This document shows positions 17,558 through 27,837 of a stretch of 64,000 nt of DNA, piece after piece. The position numbers and the translations under genes were made by a program. Below the pieces are notes generated by a model. The model worked only from the letters and a program-made list of their open reading frames with translations, was not told the origin of the DNA and made no database searches. The number at the start of each line of letters is the position of its first letter. Within the stretch, counting starts at the first letter, position 1. Location of the stretch: contig NZ_CP018789.1 in NCBI RefSeq assembly GCF_002139855.1, positions 1,116,001 through 1,180,000 of the forward strand, in the 5' to 3' direction. Origin of the DNA: Campylobacter porcelli. Its GTDB lineage: Bacteria; Campylobacterota; Campylobacteria; Campylobacterales; Campylobacteraceae.

Positions 17558-18322
17558 TTAAATTCCAAATAATCTACTTGCGTTTTGCGTAGTTAAATCC
17601 ACAATCTCATCTTTATTCATAGATAAAATTTCAGCCATCTTATCAGCTACAAAGGTGGTAAATGCTGGCTCATTTCTCTTGCCCCTATAAGGCTCAGGAG
17701 TAAGATATGGAGCGTCAGTTTCTATTAAAAGCCTATTTAGCGGGATTTTTGGTAAAATTTGGGTTAATTTCTTGCCATTTTTAAAGGTTAAAACCCCACC
17801 AATGCCATAGTAAAATTTGCTACTAAGCTCAAGCAAAATAGGACTAGCATTAAAGCAGTGTAAAACTCCGCCAACTAGCTCATTTTTATACTCTTTTAAT
17901 ATTTTTAAGCTATCTTCATTCGCATCTCTAATATGCACAATAAGTGGAAGCTTTAACTCAATTGCTAGTTTGATTTGAGTGATGAAAATATCTTTTTGTC
18001 TAGCCTTATATTGCTCTACATCAACTTCAGGAAGTCTAAAATAATCCAGCCCACACTCGCCGATAGCAACGCACTTTTTATCCTTAGCAAATTCATAAAT
18101 TACACTCTCATCATATCCATCTATCTCATATGGATGAACTCCAGCTGCGAAGTAGATATTTTCATATGAATTTGCTATTTTTGCAGCCTTTGGCAAATCC
18201 TTTATATCGGCCCCAGGGATGATAATCTTGCCTACTTTATTATCAAAAGCGTTTTTTATCACGCTACTTATATCATCATCATACCTAGCATCATCTAAAT
18301 GGCAATGTGTATCTATAATCAT
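17558..18322 (-). CDS. tatD: TatD family hydrolase (metal-dependent DNase)
   Basis: A 254-residue amidohydrolase-fold enzyme. Metal ligands appear in order: DTHCHLDD at the N-terminus, GECGLDYF near residue 90, HIRDA near 127, GVLHCFNAS near 150 and LIETDAPYLTPEPYRGKRNE near 200. TatD proteins act as 3'-5' exonucleases in DNA repair and turnover. The ATG overlaps the stop of cbrR by 4 bases, the same order as in C. jejuni. Confidence 0.93.
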   Translation of the reverse strand: MIIDTHCHLDDARYDDDISSVIKNAFDNKVGKIIIPGADIKDLPKAAKIANSYENIYFAAGVHPYEIDGYDESVIYEFAKDKKCVAIGECGLDYFRLPEVDVEQYKARQKDIFITQIKLAIELKLPLIVHIRDANEDSLKILKEYKNELVGGVLHCFNASPILLELSSKFYYGIGGVLTFKNGKKLTQILPKIPLNRLLIETDAPYLTPEPYRGKRNEPAFTTFVADKMAEILSMNKDEIVDLTTQNASRLFGI

Positions 18323-19539
18323 AAAATCTCCACCCTATTCTTGCCATTTTTTTTGGCTTTTTGTAAGGCTTTGTAGCCATTCATTATTGCTTGGTCAAAT
18401 TTAATATTAGTATCAAAACTACAAATGCCAACTGATATTGTAGGCGTTACTGAAGATATAGCAAGATTAGCAATCTTTGATCTAATATGCGCCATAACTT
18501 TTATAGCCTCATCAAAGCCAATTTTATCAAATATCACTCCAAATTCGCCACCGCTAAGCCTAGCTACCACCATACCTTTTAACTCGCTTTTTAATATAGA
18601 TGCAACATGCATAATAACCCTATCACAAAGCTCAAAGCCAAACTTAGCATTAATCGCTCTTAATCCATCTATATCGATAATAGCAATGCCAAATTCACCA
18701 CTTCTTGCTGCTAAGCTCTTAGCATAAGCAAAGAAATATCTTCTATTAAATAGCTTAGTTGATGGGTCATATTTTTTATACATTTGAATATCTATCTCAT
18801 CTTGCATAGCCTTAAGATTGCTATCAACTCTATATATTATCTCCTCTTTGCTAAAAGGAATAGATATAAAATCATTAGCGCCATTTTTCAAAAATTTAGC
18901 CGCTACATCATTATCACTACTAGCTACTGCTATTAATCCTAGGCTATTTTTATTCTTAGTTTGGCGAATTTGACGCATTAGCTCAAAGCCATCAATAACT
19001 GGCATATTATATGCTGTTAATATAAGCTTAATATCTGGATTATCATTTAAGTAGTTTAACGCCTCTTCGCCATGAGCTGCGGTAAAGACCTTATAAAGCT
19101 GTGAATTTAAGATCTCTTTTAGCTGATTTCTCACCCCCATAGATGGCTCAACTATCATAACTTTGTGATTGCGGTTTTTACATAGTCTATTTATGGTATC
19201 AAATATATAATTAATAGCATCTAAGCTATCTTTTAATACATAATCAACTATATTTTTTTGAGTAAAGATTTTTTTTAAATTCTCATCTACGCTACCAGTA
19301 AGGATAATGGCTAAAATATTTTTAGATAAGACATAATCTACAATCTCCCCATCTGGTGCATCGGGTAAATTTAGATCAAGCAAAGCGATAAAAAAGTCAT
19401 CATTATCCTCAATAGCATCTACGGCCTGTGCGTAACTATGTGCCACTACAACATCCATATCTACATTGGCATTCATCTTTTTAGCTATTAGTTTGGCTAA
19501 GGATTTATTATCCTCAACTATCAAGACTCTCTCGCGCAT
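18319..19539 (-). CDS. cbrR: Dual-receiver GGDEF response regulator (CbrR-like)
   Basis: A 406-residue cytoplasmic regulator with two receiver domains (about residues 1-120 and 124-240) and a C-terminal GGDEF domain (about 245-406). The first receiver has an acidic pocket and phospho-acceptor Asp in ALLDLNLPDAPDG. The second is changed at the key site: LTAYNMPVIDGFEL has Ala176 where Asp is expected, and VEPS replaces the usual D-D pair. The GGDEF loop reads RLSGGEF, with Gly at the position of the metal-binding Asp/Glu, so diguanylate cyclase activity is doubtful. Synteny (recN-cbrR-tatD) matches C. jejuni CbrR, a bile-resistance regulator. Confidence 0.85.
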   Translation of the reverse strand: MRERVLIVEDNKSLAKLIAKKMNANVDMDVVVAHSYAQAVDAIEDNDDFFIALLDLNLPDAPDGEIVDYVLSKNILAIILTGSVDENLKKIFTQKNIVDYVLKDSLDAINYIFDTINRLCKNRNHKVMIVEPSMGVRNQLKEILNSQLYKVFTAAHGEEALNYLNDNPDIKLILTAYNMPVIDGFELMRQIRQTKNKNSLGLIAVASSDNDVAAKFLKNGANDFISIPFSKEEIIYRVDSNLKAMQDEIDIQMYKKYDPSTKLFNRRYFFAYAKSLAARSGEFGIAIIDIDGLRAINAKFGFELCDRVIMHVASILKSELKGMVVARLSGGEFGVIFDKIGFDEAIKVMAHIRSKIANLAISSVTPTISVGICSFDTNIKFDQAIMNGYKALQKAKKNGKNRVEIL

Positions 19540-19600
19540 TACAACCCCATAATTAATAATTTTTGTCGCCGATTATACTCAAATTTGACTTTAAAGCTCA

Positions 19601-21121
19601 TTAAATAAGTAGCTTTTTAGCAAATTCAGTAGCCTCTTGCGTGATACTCTCTCCACTTATCATACGAGATAACTCCATCACTCTTTCATCTATATTAAGC
19701 TCTTTTACGCTAGAGCCTTTAGCGTCTTTTTGGACTAAGAAGTGATGATGAGCCTTAGAGCTTAGCTGTGGCTGATGAGAGATGGCAAAAATTTGATATA
19801 AATTTGATAGTTCTATAAGCACATTTGCTATACTCATAGCCTCCTTCCCGCTTAAATTCGCATCTATCTCATCAAGTATCAAAACCCCGCCCCCAAGACC
19901 GCTAATCTTAGCTTCACTGGCGATAAATGCAAGTCTTAAGCGGTTTATCTCTCCGCTACTTAGAGTTTTTAAATTTGAGCTATTTAAATTTATATCTACC
20001 AAATCAGCACCATTTATATCCATATTCTTGCTATTTAAATTTATATCCACCCTATCCATATATAGATCTTTTAAGTATCCATTTACCATAGTTTCTAGCT
20101 CTTTTACAGACTTGCTTCGCTCTTTTGTGATGGTATTTGAGATATTTTCTAATTCGCTTAAAAGCCTAGTAAATTTCATACTCAAATCAGATTTTTGAAA
20201 CTCGATATTTTCATAATGAGCTAGTTCGGCCTTTCTCTTTTGTAAGATCTCTAGGCACTCTTCTATACTCCCATACCGCTTAATCAACCCATTTAAACTC
20301 TCAATGCGATCTAAAAGCTCTTCTATATCGAACCCTTCAAATTCATCAAAATCCACGCTACTTTTAGCAATTTTAAGCTCATTTAAAGCATCGCTAAAAA
20401 ACCCGCTATCAATATCGCTAATATTTAAAGCATCAATCACTGCTTTTTCATAAGCAAATATCATCTCAGCCTTGCTCCACGCCTCTTGTATCTTATCTTT
20501 TTTGCTAAGTCGCTTCTTTATAGAGTTAAGTTCATCAAATTCGCCTATTTTCGGATTTATCTGCTCGATCTTTTCTATCTCGAATTTAGCAAATTCTTTA
20601 AGCTCATCGATCTTTTTCTCTTCTTCATTTATCTTATCAAGCTCCTTTTTAAGAGTTAAAAATTCATTAAATTTTTCCTTAAATTTAGCCAAATTTTCAC
20701 TATAATTTTTAGATTTTTTACTAGCTAAAATATCTAAAATTCCAATCAATCTAGAATTTTCAAACTCCTCAATATCCTTAGCACTTAGATATTTTAAATG
20801 GCGATTAGCGATCAAATTTAGATTTTTTTTCGATATTGATTGGTTATTTATAAAGTATCTTGTGCTCTTATCTTTTAGAAGTTTAAAGCAGTTTATACTA
20901 TCTTCTTCAATCCCAAACTCATCAAGCCCAAGCTTACACTCCACATCAGCTTCAATAAGCCTAGCATCGCTATCTTTATAGCCAAAAACGCTTAAAATTG
21001 CCCCCATTAAAACGCTTTTACCCGCACCACTAACACCAGTAAATACGCTAAGCCCAGAGCCAAATTTAAGCTCTAATTCATCAAAACTTAAATAATCTTT
21101 AAGATAAATTCTCTCTATCAC
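19601..21121 (-). CDS. recN: DNA repair protein RecN (SMC-like ATPase)
   Basis: About 506 residues, near the length of epsilonproteobacterial RecN. Walker A is GVSGAGKSVL near residue 34, followed by long coiled-coil arms (about 150-340). The C-terminal ATPase lobe has the signature LSSGEINRLRLAF, Walker B GGVLILDEIDANLSG and the switch His in AISHQPQL. RecN acts in double-strand break repair. The start is taken at GTG 21121, giving VIERIYLKDYLSF, which matches the usual N-terminus, with a 4-base overlap (GTGA) with nadK; an ATG four codons earlier (21133) is possible. Confidence 0.93.
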   Translation of the reverse strand: MIERIYLKDYLSFDELELKFGSGLSVFTGVSGAGKSVLMGAILSVFGYKDSDARLIEADVECKLGLDEFGIEEDSINCFKLLKDKSTRYFINNQSISKKNLNLIANRHLKYLSAKDIEEFENSRLIGILDILASKKSKNYSENLAKFKEKFNEFLTLKKELDKINEEEKKIDELKEFAKFEIEKIEQINPKIGEFDELNSIKKRLSKKDKIQEAWSKAEMIFAYEKAVIDALNISDIDSGFFSDALNELKIAKSSVDFDEFEGFDIEELLDRIESLNGLIKRYGSIEECLEILQKRKAELAHYENIEFQKSDLSMKFTRLLSELENISNTITKERSKSVKELETMVNGYLKDLYMDRVDINLNSKNMDINGADLVDINLNSSNLKTLSSGEINRLRLAFIASEAKISGLGGGVLILDEIDANLSGKEAMSIANVLIELSNLYQIFAISHQPQLSSKAHHHFLVQKDAKGSSVKELNIDERVMELSRMISGESITQEATEFAKKLLI

Positions 21122-21975
21122 TGCTGACCCCATCTTAATTTCTCTTTTAAAACACCAAAATAGTCCCGCCCTTGATGCCTAAGCAGATTAACTCTAATAT
21201 CGCTCACACCAATATCCACGCTATCAAATTCAATCAAATCCAATCTATCTTGACCATCTATTAAAACCACTATATCATCATTACTTCTAAACTCCAATCT
21301 AAACTCTCTAGGTAAGACAAGCGGTCTTTGAGTAAGACTATGCGAACAAATCGGCGTAACGCTATAAGCATCACATAAAGGATGGATAATTGGCCCTCCA
21401 GCACTCATATTATAAGCAGTCGAGCCCATCGCAGAGCTGATTATCACCCCATCGCCAAAGTATGAGTTAAAGTGCTTTGAGTTTAAAAAAGCATCAATAT
21501 GAGAAGTAGTATCAATCTTTTTACGCATTAAAACAATATCATTAAAGGCTAATTTTGTAGTTATCTTGCCATTTTTATTGAAATTTGCCCTAAGCATATA
21601 TGGACGCTCAATATCATAAATTCCGCTTAAAAATTGATCCAAAAATTCCCCAAATTTATCCAAAGTAGAATCTGTCAAGAAGCCCAAATGTCCAGTATGA
21701 ACCCCATATACATAAATTTCACTTTGTGCTACTCGTCTGCATGTAGCTATGAAATTACCATCTCCTCCAAGGGATATTATCACCTTAGCTTTTGATATTA
21801 AATCTTTAAATTCAAAGCCATCTACGCCAATTATTTTAGCCACATGCGACTCAAATATCACATCAATTGAGCGACTTTTTATAATCTTTACAATCTTAAC
21901 TAGAGCGTCTTTTTGCTCTATTGGATCCCTTGTTGTGATCGCTATAATATTTAGATTTTTATGAATTTTAGACAT
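21118..21975 (-). CDS. nadK: NAD kinase
   Basis: A 285-residue ATP-NAD kinase making NADP. The GGDG loop is in ISLGGDGNFIATCR near residue 67, the NAD-binding motif in FNDIVLMRK, and the conserved GSTAYNMSAGGPI follows. The start is ATG 21975 (MSKIHKNLN), chosen because GGAGAG lies 5 bases upstream; ten extra codons are open before it without a ribosome-binding site. It heads the long minus-strand run nadK-recN-cbrR-tatD-mltD-rlpA. Confidence 0.94.
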   Translation of the reverse strand: MSKIHKNLNIIAITTRDPIEQKDALVKIVKIIKSRSIDVIFESHVAKIIGVDGFEFKDLISKAKVIISLGGDGNFIATCRRVAQSEIYVYGVHTGHLGFLTDSTLDKFGEFLDQFLSGIYDIERPYMLRANFNKNGKITTKLAFNDIVLMRKKIDTTSHIDAFLNSKHFNSYFGDGVIISSAMGSTAYNMSAGGPIIHPLCDAYSVTPICSHSLTQRPLVLPREFRLEFRSNDDIVVLIDGQDRLDLIEFDSVDIGVSDIRVNLLRHQGRDYFGVLKEKLRWGQQ

Positions 21976-21994
21976 TACACTCTCCGTAATCCAA

Positions 21995-22000
21995 ATTTTA
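21995..22000 (-). promoter_or_regulatory. Predicted -10 box for the nadK-recN run
   Basis: TGTGTAAAAT on the minus strand (TAAAAT at 22000-21995) 20 bases before the nadK ATG, in the divergent gap with aspS. The leader would be very short. Confidence 0.35.
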
Positions 22001-22099
22001 CACAAAAAAACATAAATATAAACTATATTTTAAAACCTAAATTTAACTTTAACCAATTACTAGTCAAAATTTCTAATAAAATTTTTATAAATTTTAATG

Positions 22100-22105
22100 T
22101 ATAAT
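22100..22105 (+). promoter_or_regulatory. Predicted -10 box of aspS operon
   Basis: TATAAT within TGTATAATGG, 29 bases before the aspS ATG, with GAAAGGA at 22123-22129 as ribosome-binding site. Confidence 0.5.
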
Positions 22106-22134
22106 GGCGGCTTTTTATAAACGAAAGGATTAAT

Positions 22135-23931
22135 ATGCGTAGTCATTACTGCACCGACTTAGACGCAAAAGATATTGGTAAAAATGTTAATCTATGTGGT
22201 TGGGTAAATTCATACAGAGACCACGGAGGCGTTATATTTATAGATTTGCGTGATAGAAGTGGAATTATACAGCTTGTATGCGATCCAGCAGATAGTAAAT
22301 CAGCCCACGAAATCGCCTCAAAAGTTAGAGATGAGTATGTATTAAGAGCTAAGGGAAAGATTAGAGCTAGAGGCGAAGGCTTGGTTAATCCAAAGCTAAA
22401 AACTGGTGAAATTGAGGTAGTAATAGATGAGCTAATCATCGAAAATGAGAGTGCGCCACTACCTTTTGTCATTACAGATAGCAATGTTGGCGAAGATATT
22501 AGGCTTAAATACCGCTTCTTAGACTTAAGAAATCCAGATAATTTAAGCAAATTTCAACTTCGCTCCAAGGCTAGTATAGCGTGTAGAAATGCCCTTGATA
22601 GATTAGGATTTTTAGAGGTTGAAACCCCTATGCTAACTCGTGCTACACCTGAGGGCGCAAGGGATTATCTAGTGCCTAGCCGTGTTCATCCTGGCGAATT
22701 CTACGCCTTGCCTCAAAGCCCTCAGCTATTTAAACAGCTACTAATGTGCGCTGGATTTGATAGGTATTTTCAAATTGCAAGGTGCTTTAGAGATGAGGAT
22801 TTAAGAGCTGATCGTCAGCCTGAATTTACCCAAATCGATGTAGAGATGAGCTTTTGCGATCAAGAAGATGTGATGAAAGTCGGCGAAGAGGTTTTAAAAG
22901 AGATATTTGCAGCTTGTGGGCATAATATCCAAATTCCATTTAAAAGATTGAGCTATAAAGACGCTATGGAGCTTTATGGTAGCGATAAGCCAGATCTTAG
23001 ATTTGATCTAGCTATGATTGATGTGATTGATATTTTTGCTAAATCAAATAATGAAATTTTCAGCACTCCAGCAAAGGATCCACGCAAAAATAGAGCCAAA
23101 GCTATAAAAGTGCCTAATGGAGATAATATATTTAGCAAACGCCAAATGCAAAGATTTGAGGAATTTGTGCGTAAATTTGGGGCTAAAGGCTTAGCATTTA
23201 TCCAAATAAAAGATCCAAAAGATACAGCCGGACAAGATAACTGCGTAGATTTTGATGGAATTAGCTTAAAAGGTCCGCTAGTTAAATTTTTTGAACCAAG
23301 CGAACTAAAAGAGCTAGTTTCTCGCACAAAACTCAAAGTCGGAGATGTCGTATTCTTTGGTGTTGGGGATAAAAAGACAGTTTTAGACTATATGGGGCGA
23401 TTTAGAATTTTCTTAGCTGGTGAGCTTGGCATTATAGATGAGAAGGCTTTGGAATTTTTATGGGTTGTAGATTTTCCTATGTTTGAGCAAAACGATGATG
23501 GTAGCTACTCAGCTATGCACCATCCATTTACAATGCCAAACAATCCAGATGAGCCAAATTTAGAAGATATCACAAGTATCGCTTATGATGTTGTATTAAA
23601 TGGCGTTGAGCTTGGTGGGGGAAGTATTAGAATTCACAAAAACGATATTCAACAAAAGGTATTTAAACTGCTTAAAATAGATGAAGAAGAGCAAAGAGAG
23701 AAATTCGGATTTTTACTTGATGCTCTTAGCTTTGGTGCGCCAGCTCATGGTGGATTTGCCATAGGCTTAGATAGGTTAATTATGTTAGCTACTGGCTCAT
23801 CAAGCATTCGTGATGTAATAGCCTTCCCTAAAACTCAAAAAGCCTCATGTCTAATGACTCAGGCTCCAAGTAGCGTAGATACTCATCAGCTAAGAGATTT
23901 AGGACTAAGATTAAGAGAAAAGGATAAGTAA
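22135..23931 (+). CDS. aspS: Aspartyl-tRNA synthetase, probably non-discriminating (Asp/Asn)
   Basis: A 598-residue class IIb synthetase with the bacterial insertion domain. The N-terminal OB-fold is visible ([20 protein letters not shown]). Class II motif 2 lies in the region [20 protein letters not shown], and motif 3 is [13 protein letters not shown]. Length fits bacterial AspRS. In organisms without AsnRS this enzyme also charges tRNA-Asn with Asp, which GatCAB then amidates; gatA is in the same window, so a non-discriminating enzyme is likely. adk begins on the last base of its stop codon (TAATG). Confidence 0.96.
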   Translation: MRSHYCTDLDAKDIGKNVNLCGWVNSYRDHGGVIFIDLRDRSGIIQLVCDPADSKSAHEIASKVRDEYVLRAKGKIRARGEGLVNPKLKTGEIEVVIDELIIENESAPLPFVITDSNVGEDIRLKYRFLDLRNPDNLSKFQLRSKASIACRNALDRLGFLEVETPMLTRATPEGARDYLVPSRVHPGEFYALPQSPQLFKQLLMCAGFDRYFQIARCFRDEDLRADRQPEFTQIDVEMSFCDQEDVMKVGEEVLKEIFAACGHNIQIPFKRLSYKDAMELYGSDKPDLRFDLAMIDVIDIFAKSNNEIFSTPAKDPRKNRAKAIKVPNGDNIFSKRQMQRFEEFVRKFGAKGLAFIQIKDPKDTAGQDNCVDFDGISLKGPLVKFFEPSELKELVSRTKLKVGDVVFFGVGDKKTVLDYMGRFRIFLAGELGIIDEKALEFLWVVDFPMFEQNDDGSYSAMHHPFTMPNNPDEPNLEDITSIAYDVVLNGVELGGGSIRIHKNDIQQKVFKLLKIDEEEQREKFGFLLDALSFGAPAHGGFAIGLDRLIMLATGSSSIRDVIAFPKTQKASCLMTQAPSSVDTHQLRDLGLRLREKDK

Positions 23932-24506
23932 TGAAAAAACTATTTTTAATAATCGGTGCTCCAGGCAGCGGCAAAACAACCGATGCTAGTATAATTGCTA
24001 AAAATGATACCAAATTTAGCCACTACTCTACTGGCGATCTTTTAAGAGCTGAAGTAGCTAGTGGTAGCGATCTTGGTCGCTTGATAGATAGCTTCATCTC
24101 TAAAGGCAATCTAGTACCACTAGATGTAGTGGTAAATACCATAATCTCAGCTATTAAATCTAGCCACACAGACTATATCTTGATAGATGGCTATCCAAGA
24201 AGTGTAGAGCAGATGATGGAGTTAGACAAAGTCCTATCAAATAGTAGTGATGTCAAACTAAGTGGCGTTATAGAAGTAGATGTAAGCGAACAAGTAGCAA
24301 GAGAGAGGGTATTAGGCAGAGCTAGGGGAGCTGATGACAATGATGAAGTCTTTAATAATAGAATGAAGGTTTATCTAGCTCCGCTTAAAGAGATTAGAGA
24401 TTTTTACAGCTCAAAATCACTACTTCGCAATATCAATGGCGAACGCACTATAGAAGAGATAGTAAGCGATATGACAAATTTATTAAATACTATGATAAAG
24501 GAGTAA
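23931..24506 (+). CDS. adk: Adenylate kinase
   Basis: A 191-residue short-form adenylate kinase interconverting 2 ADP with ATP and AMP. The P-loop is GAPGSGKTT at residues 8-16, the AMP-binding helix [17 protein letters not shown] and the conserved DGYPRSVEQ follow. The LID is the short type (about 12 residues, [15 protein letters not shown]) with no zinc cysteines. Overlap with aspS by one base and a 3-base gap to ppa point to one transcript. Confidence 0.93.
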   Translation: MKKLFLIIGAPGSGKTTDASIIAKNDTKFSHYSTGDLLRAEVASGSDLGRLIDSFISKGNLVPLDVVVNTIISAIKSSHTDYILIDGYPRSVEQMMELDKVLSNSSDVKLSGVIEVDVSEQVARERVLGRARGADDNDEVFNNRMKVYLAPLKEIRDFYSSKSLLRNINGERTIEEIVSDMTNLLNTMIKE

Positions 24507-24509
24507 AAT

Positions 24510-25028
24510 ATGGATATTAGTAAAATCAAAGCTGGTAGCAATCCAGATAAATTAAACGCAGTTATTGAGATCCCTTATGGCTCAAATATTAAATACGAAA
24601 TAGACAAAGATAGCGGTGCTGTAGTAGTAGATCGTGTATTATACTCAGCTATGTTTTATCCAGCTAATTACGGATTTATCCCATCAACATTAGCCGATGA
24701 TGGCGATCCTGCTGATGTTTTAGTGCTTAATGAGTATCCACTTCAAGCTGGTAGCGTAATACCTTGCCGTTTAATTGGTGTATTAGTAATGGAAGATGAA
24801 AGCGGTATGGATGAGAAGCTACTAGCTGTGCCAGTTAGTAAAATTGACCCTAGATATGAAGACATCAAAAGCATAGATGATCTACCAAAGGCTACACTTG
24901 ATAAGATTAAAAATTTCTTTGAAACCTACAAAATGCTAGAGCCAAATAAGTGGGTAAAAGTCAAAGGCTTTGAAGACGCTAATAAGGCTAAAGATATTTT
25001 AGACGCAGCTATAAAAGCTTATAAATAA
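24510..25028 (+). CDS. ppa: Inorganic pyrophosphatase (family I)
   Basis: A 172-residue soluble pyrophosphatase that drives biosynthetic reactions by splitting PPi. The metal-binding signature is seen in DDGDPADVLVL, with the flanking YPANYGFIPSTLADDG and EIPYGSNIKYEID. It is preceded by AAAGGAG and lies three bases after adk. The aspS-adk-ppa order is the one in C. jejuni. Confidence 0.96.
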   Translation: MDISKIKAGSNPDKLNAVIEIPYGSNIKYEIDKDSGAVVVDRVLYSAMFYPANYGFIPSTLADDGDPADVLVLNEYPLQAGSVIPCRLIGVLVMEDESGMDEKLLAVPVSKIDPRYEDIKSIDDLPKATLDKIKNFFETYKMLEPNKWVKVKGFEDANKAKDILDAAIKAYK

Positions 25029-25034
25029 TTTTGC

Positions 25035-25054
25035 GGTGGAGAGTTTTCTTCACC
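25035..25054 (+). terminator. Weak hairpin between ppa and ybeY
   Basis: GGTGGAG (25035-25041), a 6-nt loop and CTTCACC (25048-25054) form a 7-bp stem with one G-U pair. No T-run follows, so it may only attenuate. Confidence 0.25.
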
Positions 25055-25085
25055 CACTTGCTAAACAATCCACAAAAGGCTACTA

Positions 25086-25493
25086 ATGATAATTTGCGAA
25101 GATAACTATCCTCAAATTCTAGATACCATCGCACAAAAGCTCACAAATGCGGATATAGAGCTACTACTAGTAGATACTAAAACCATGCACCAAATAAATT
25201 TAAAAGAGCGTAAAATTGATAAAACTACAGATGTTTTGAGCTTTCCACTTCACTATATTCCGCATTTTCCTATTGGTTCAATCGTGATAAATACAGATTT
25301 AGCACTATCTAAAGCTAGCGAATTAGGTCATAGTATAGATGATGAAATAGCTCTACTATTTACTCATGGTTTGCTACATATATTAGGATATGATCATGAA
25401 AATGATGATGGACAAATGAGAAGAAAAGAGATAGAAATTATAAACGAATTTAATCTACCAGATAGCCTAATAGTGCGGACACTAGATGAGTAG
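25086..25493 (+). CDS. ybeY: Endoribonuclease YbeY (rRNA maturation factor)
   Basis: A 135-residue zinc-dependent RNase acting in 16S rRNA 3'-end maturation and ribosome quality control. The zinc motif is [11 protein letters not shown], the standard H-x3-H-x5-H, near residue 97. The [11 protein letters not shown] segment ahead of it is also conserved. Its stop lies 16 bases from the convergent stop of the TonB receptor gene, leaving almost no room for a separate terminator. Confidence 0.94.
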   Translation: MIICEDNYPQILDTIAQKLTNADIELLLVDTKTMHQINLKERKIDKTTDVLSFPLHYIPHFPIGSIVINTDLALSKASELGHSIDDEIALLFTHGLLHILGYDHENDDGQMRRKEIEIINEFNLPDSLIVRTLDE

Positions 25494-25509
25494 GGACTAG
25501 CCCTACTCT

Positions 25510-27582
25510 TTAAAATCTACCATTTAATGATAGATATAGCCTTCTACCTTCTTCTATCCTATTATATGTATTTACATAGGTTAAGGCGCCACGATTAGAG
25601 TATGTCTCATAAGAGTCTGTAAAATCTTTATCAAATAGATTATATATAGCAGCGTTTAAATTCCAATTTTTATTGATCTCCATAGCTATACCAATAGAAG
25701 CTAAGAATATATCTTTGTAATACTCTCTATTTATATTTGTATCACCCATATATCTATCTATTTGCCACTCACCCTTTATCCAAGGAGTAAAGGTGCGATT
25801 AATATTATAATCAGCTTTAGCTACGATATTATGCTTTAATGAGCCATTTTCTGGTTTGCCAATTGATGTTGTGCTACTACTATCTTTTATCTTGCTATCT
25901 AAGAATGTATAGGATAGATTTAAATTTAATTTATCAGTAGCCATCGCTCCAGCACTTACTTCTAGACCTTTATACTCCACCTTTCCATGATTTATAGCTT
26001 GTATACATCTAGTAAATGAGCTATTACAAACCCCTATACTAGGGATATTAGCTCCACTATTATAGCTTACTGATGATATTTTATCTTTAAATTCAGTTAC
26101 AAATCCAGTAATTGAAGCGTTAAATACACTATCTCTATATCCTGCACCTAATTCATAATTAATAGATGTCTCTTCAGTTAAATTTGGATTACCATATACT
26201 GGTATCCTTCCTTGACCGCTATAGTTATACTCACCAGCTATTAGCTTATTGACATATGGTGCTTTAAATCCCGTTGATACCCCGCCTTTAAAGGTTAAAT
26301 TATCATTTAGATTATAAACTAGATACGCCCTTGGGGATAGATTATTACCAAATGTCTCATGATGATTATATCTAGCACCTAAGGTTAATCGCAAATTATT
26401 CAATATAGAATACTCATCTTCCCCAAACGCAGCTATGGTATATTGACTAAATCTACTTGGACTTGCTATCTTATCTTGCATTTTTTCTAGCTTATACTCA
26501 GCCCCCACGCTTAAAATATGGCTTTGACCCACTGGCACCACAGCCTTAGTATCAACTATATAATCTTGAGCCAAAATATCCCTATTTTGCCCCTTATATG
26601 GATTATTAGCCACTACTAATCTACTATCATTACCTACGCGGTTATATTGAATACCTGAATTTAAGCTAAATCCATCATAAATCCCCTCATGAATTAGATA
26701 AGTAACAAGCTTATCTATATCCATAGTCGGCTCATACCCACCAATCGCACCTACTGTGCCTATTTGGCTTTTGCGATTATCAAAGTGATTTTTAGCATAA
26801 TCTATATCAAATGTAAATCTATTAGCTTCATCATACAAATAGTTTAATCTCGCACCAACATTGTAATTATTTGCCTTTGTCGGACTTTGAGCTTGCGTGG
26901 CTGGAACTTCTTGACCTCTTGAATTTAGGTGAGTTACCTCTGATTGGGCTCTATAGCTTTGAGCATATCTAAATACAGCACCCAATTTATTATCTATCAC
27001 TGGACCATCAGCATAGATATTATATCCATAGGTATTGCCCCACTGGGTATCTTGATTTAATATAGAGTTAAAGCCTACTGATACGCCCCACTCATCGCTA
27101 ACCTTCTTTGTAATGATATTCACCACACCACCAAGTGCTTCAGAACCATATAAAGTGCTCATAGGTCCTTTAATAACCTCAATTCTCTCAATACTAGAAA
27201 GTGGTGGTAAAAACGCATTCATCACCTCACCAAACCCATTAGGTCCTATCTCTCCGCCAATCCCTTGGCGTCTGCCATCTACTAAAACCAAGGTATATCC
27301 AGTAATACCACGCATAGTTATATTATACGCCCCACTCTTACCCTTTGAAGCATAAAGATCAACTCCAGGTATATCAGATATAGCCTCAGCCACATCTCTA
27401 TATGGCTTTCTTTCTAGCTCTTTTTTGGTAATGACATTCATTGTCGCTGGTGCTTCTTGTATCTCTTGAGAAAAACCTGAAGCACTCACTACCACCTGAT
27501 CTAATCTATAGCTATCATCGGCTATAACGCTATTAGACAAATATGCTATAGCTACAACAGAAAGTAGATATTTTCTATTCAT
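25510..27582 (-). CDS. TonB-dependent outer-membrane siderophore receptor (CfrA-like)
   Basis: A 690-residue outer-membrane receptor. A signal peptide (residues 1-21) is followed by a TonB-box-like segment (RLDQVVVSASG). The plug domain (about 40-150) includes PGVDLYASKGKSG, LVDGRRQG and VIKGPMSTLYGSEALGG, and a 22-strand barrel follows, ending in the C-terminal aromatic residue of GRRLYLSLNGRF, as the BAM signal requires. The family imports ferric siderophores; the overall look is of the CfrA/enterobactin-receptor group, but the ligand cannot be read from sequence. A Fur-like operator lies just upstream. No tonB/exbBD genes are nearby. Confidence 0.88.
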   Translation of the reverse strand: MNRKYLLSVVAIAYLSNSVIADDSYRLDQVVVSASGFSQEIQEAPATMNVITKKELERKPYRDVAEAISDIPGVDLYASKGKSGAYNITMRGITGYTLVLVDGRRQGIGGEIGPNGFGEVMNAFLPPLSSIERIEVIKGPMSTLYGSEALGGVVNIITKKVSDEWGVSVGFNSILNQDTQWGNTYGYNIYADGPVIDNKLGAVFRYAQSYRAQSEVTHLNSRGQEVPATQAQSPTKANNYNVGARLNYLYDEANRFTFDIDYAKNHFDNRKSQIGTVGAIGGYEPTMDIDKLVTYLIHEGIYDGFSLNSGIQYNRVGNDSRLVVANNPYKGQNRDILAQDYIVDTKAVVPVGQSHILSVGAEYKLEKMQDKIASPSRFSQYTIAAFGEDEYSILNNLRLTLGARYNHHETFGNNLSPRAYLVYNLNDNLTFKGGVSTGFKAPYVNKLIAGEYNYSGQGRIPVYGNPNLTEETSINYELGAGYRDSVFNASITGFVTEFKDKISSVSYNSGANIPSIGVCNSSFTRCIQAINHGKVEYKGLEVSAGAMATDKLNLNLSYTFLDSKIKDSSSTTSIGKPENGSLKHNIVAKADYNINRTFTPWIKGEWQIDRYMGDTNINREYYKDIFLASIGIAMEINKNWNLNAAIYNLFDKDFTDSYETYSNRGALTYVNTYNRIEEGRRLYLSLNGRF

Positions 27583-27612
27583 AAGACCACCTTGAAATAA
27601 ATTTAATGCGGT

Positions 27613-27639
27613 GATTATATGATAATAATTATTAAAATA
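27613..27639 (-). promoter_or_regulatory. Fur-box-like operator of the TonB receptor gene
   Basis: GATTATATGATAATAATTAT, continuing TAAAAT, contains the perfect palindrome TAATAATTATTA (27623-27634) and resembles the GATAAT-repeat Fur consensus. It is about 35 bases upstream of the receptor start, so iron repression is likely. AT-richness of the gap makes chance matches easier. Confidence 0.55.
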
Positions 27640-27790
27640 AATTTAAATCTACTAAAAAATAAAATTTAATATTTAATTAATCTAATTTATTATAATAGTT
27701 AATGAAAATAGTCTCAAAAGCCCAAAATATAGATAATTTAGAATTATAATTTAATGGATAAATTTAATTTTATATCAAGTTAAGCTAATG

Positions 27791-27796
27791 TATAAT
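27791..27796 (+). promoter_or_regulatory. Predicted -10 box of frdCAB
   Basis: AATGTATAAT at 27787-27796, 42 bases before the frdC ATG, with AAGGGGAG at 27827-27834 as ribosome-binding site. The rest of the 27583-27837 divergent gap is AT-rich with no gene. Confidence 0.5.
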
Positions 27797-27837
27797 TACA
27801 AATTATCCGTTTAAATTTCAAAATGTAAGGGGAGCTT

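Noticed and set aside
22146-22550. Long open frame antisense to aspS
   Set aside because: Codon shadow of a strongly conserved synthetase gene; no start signals or recognisable protein.
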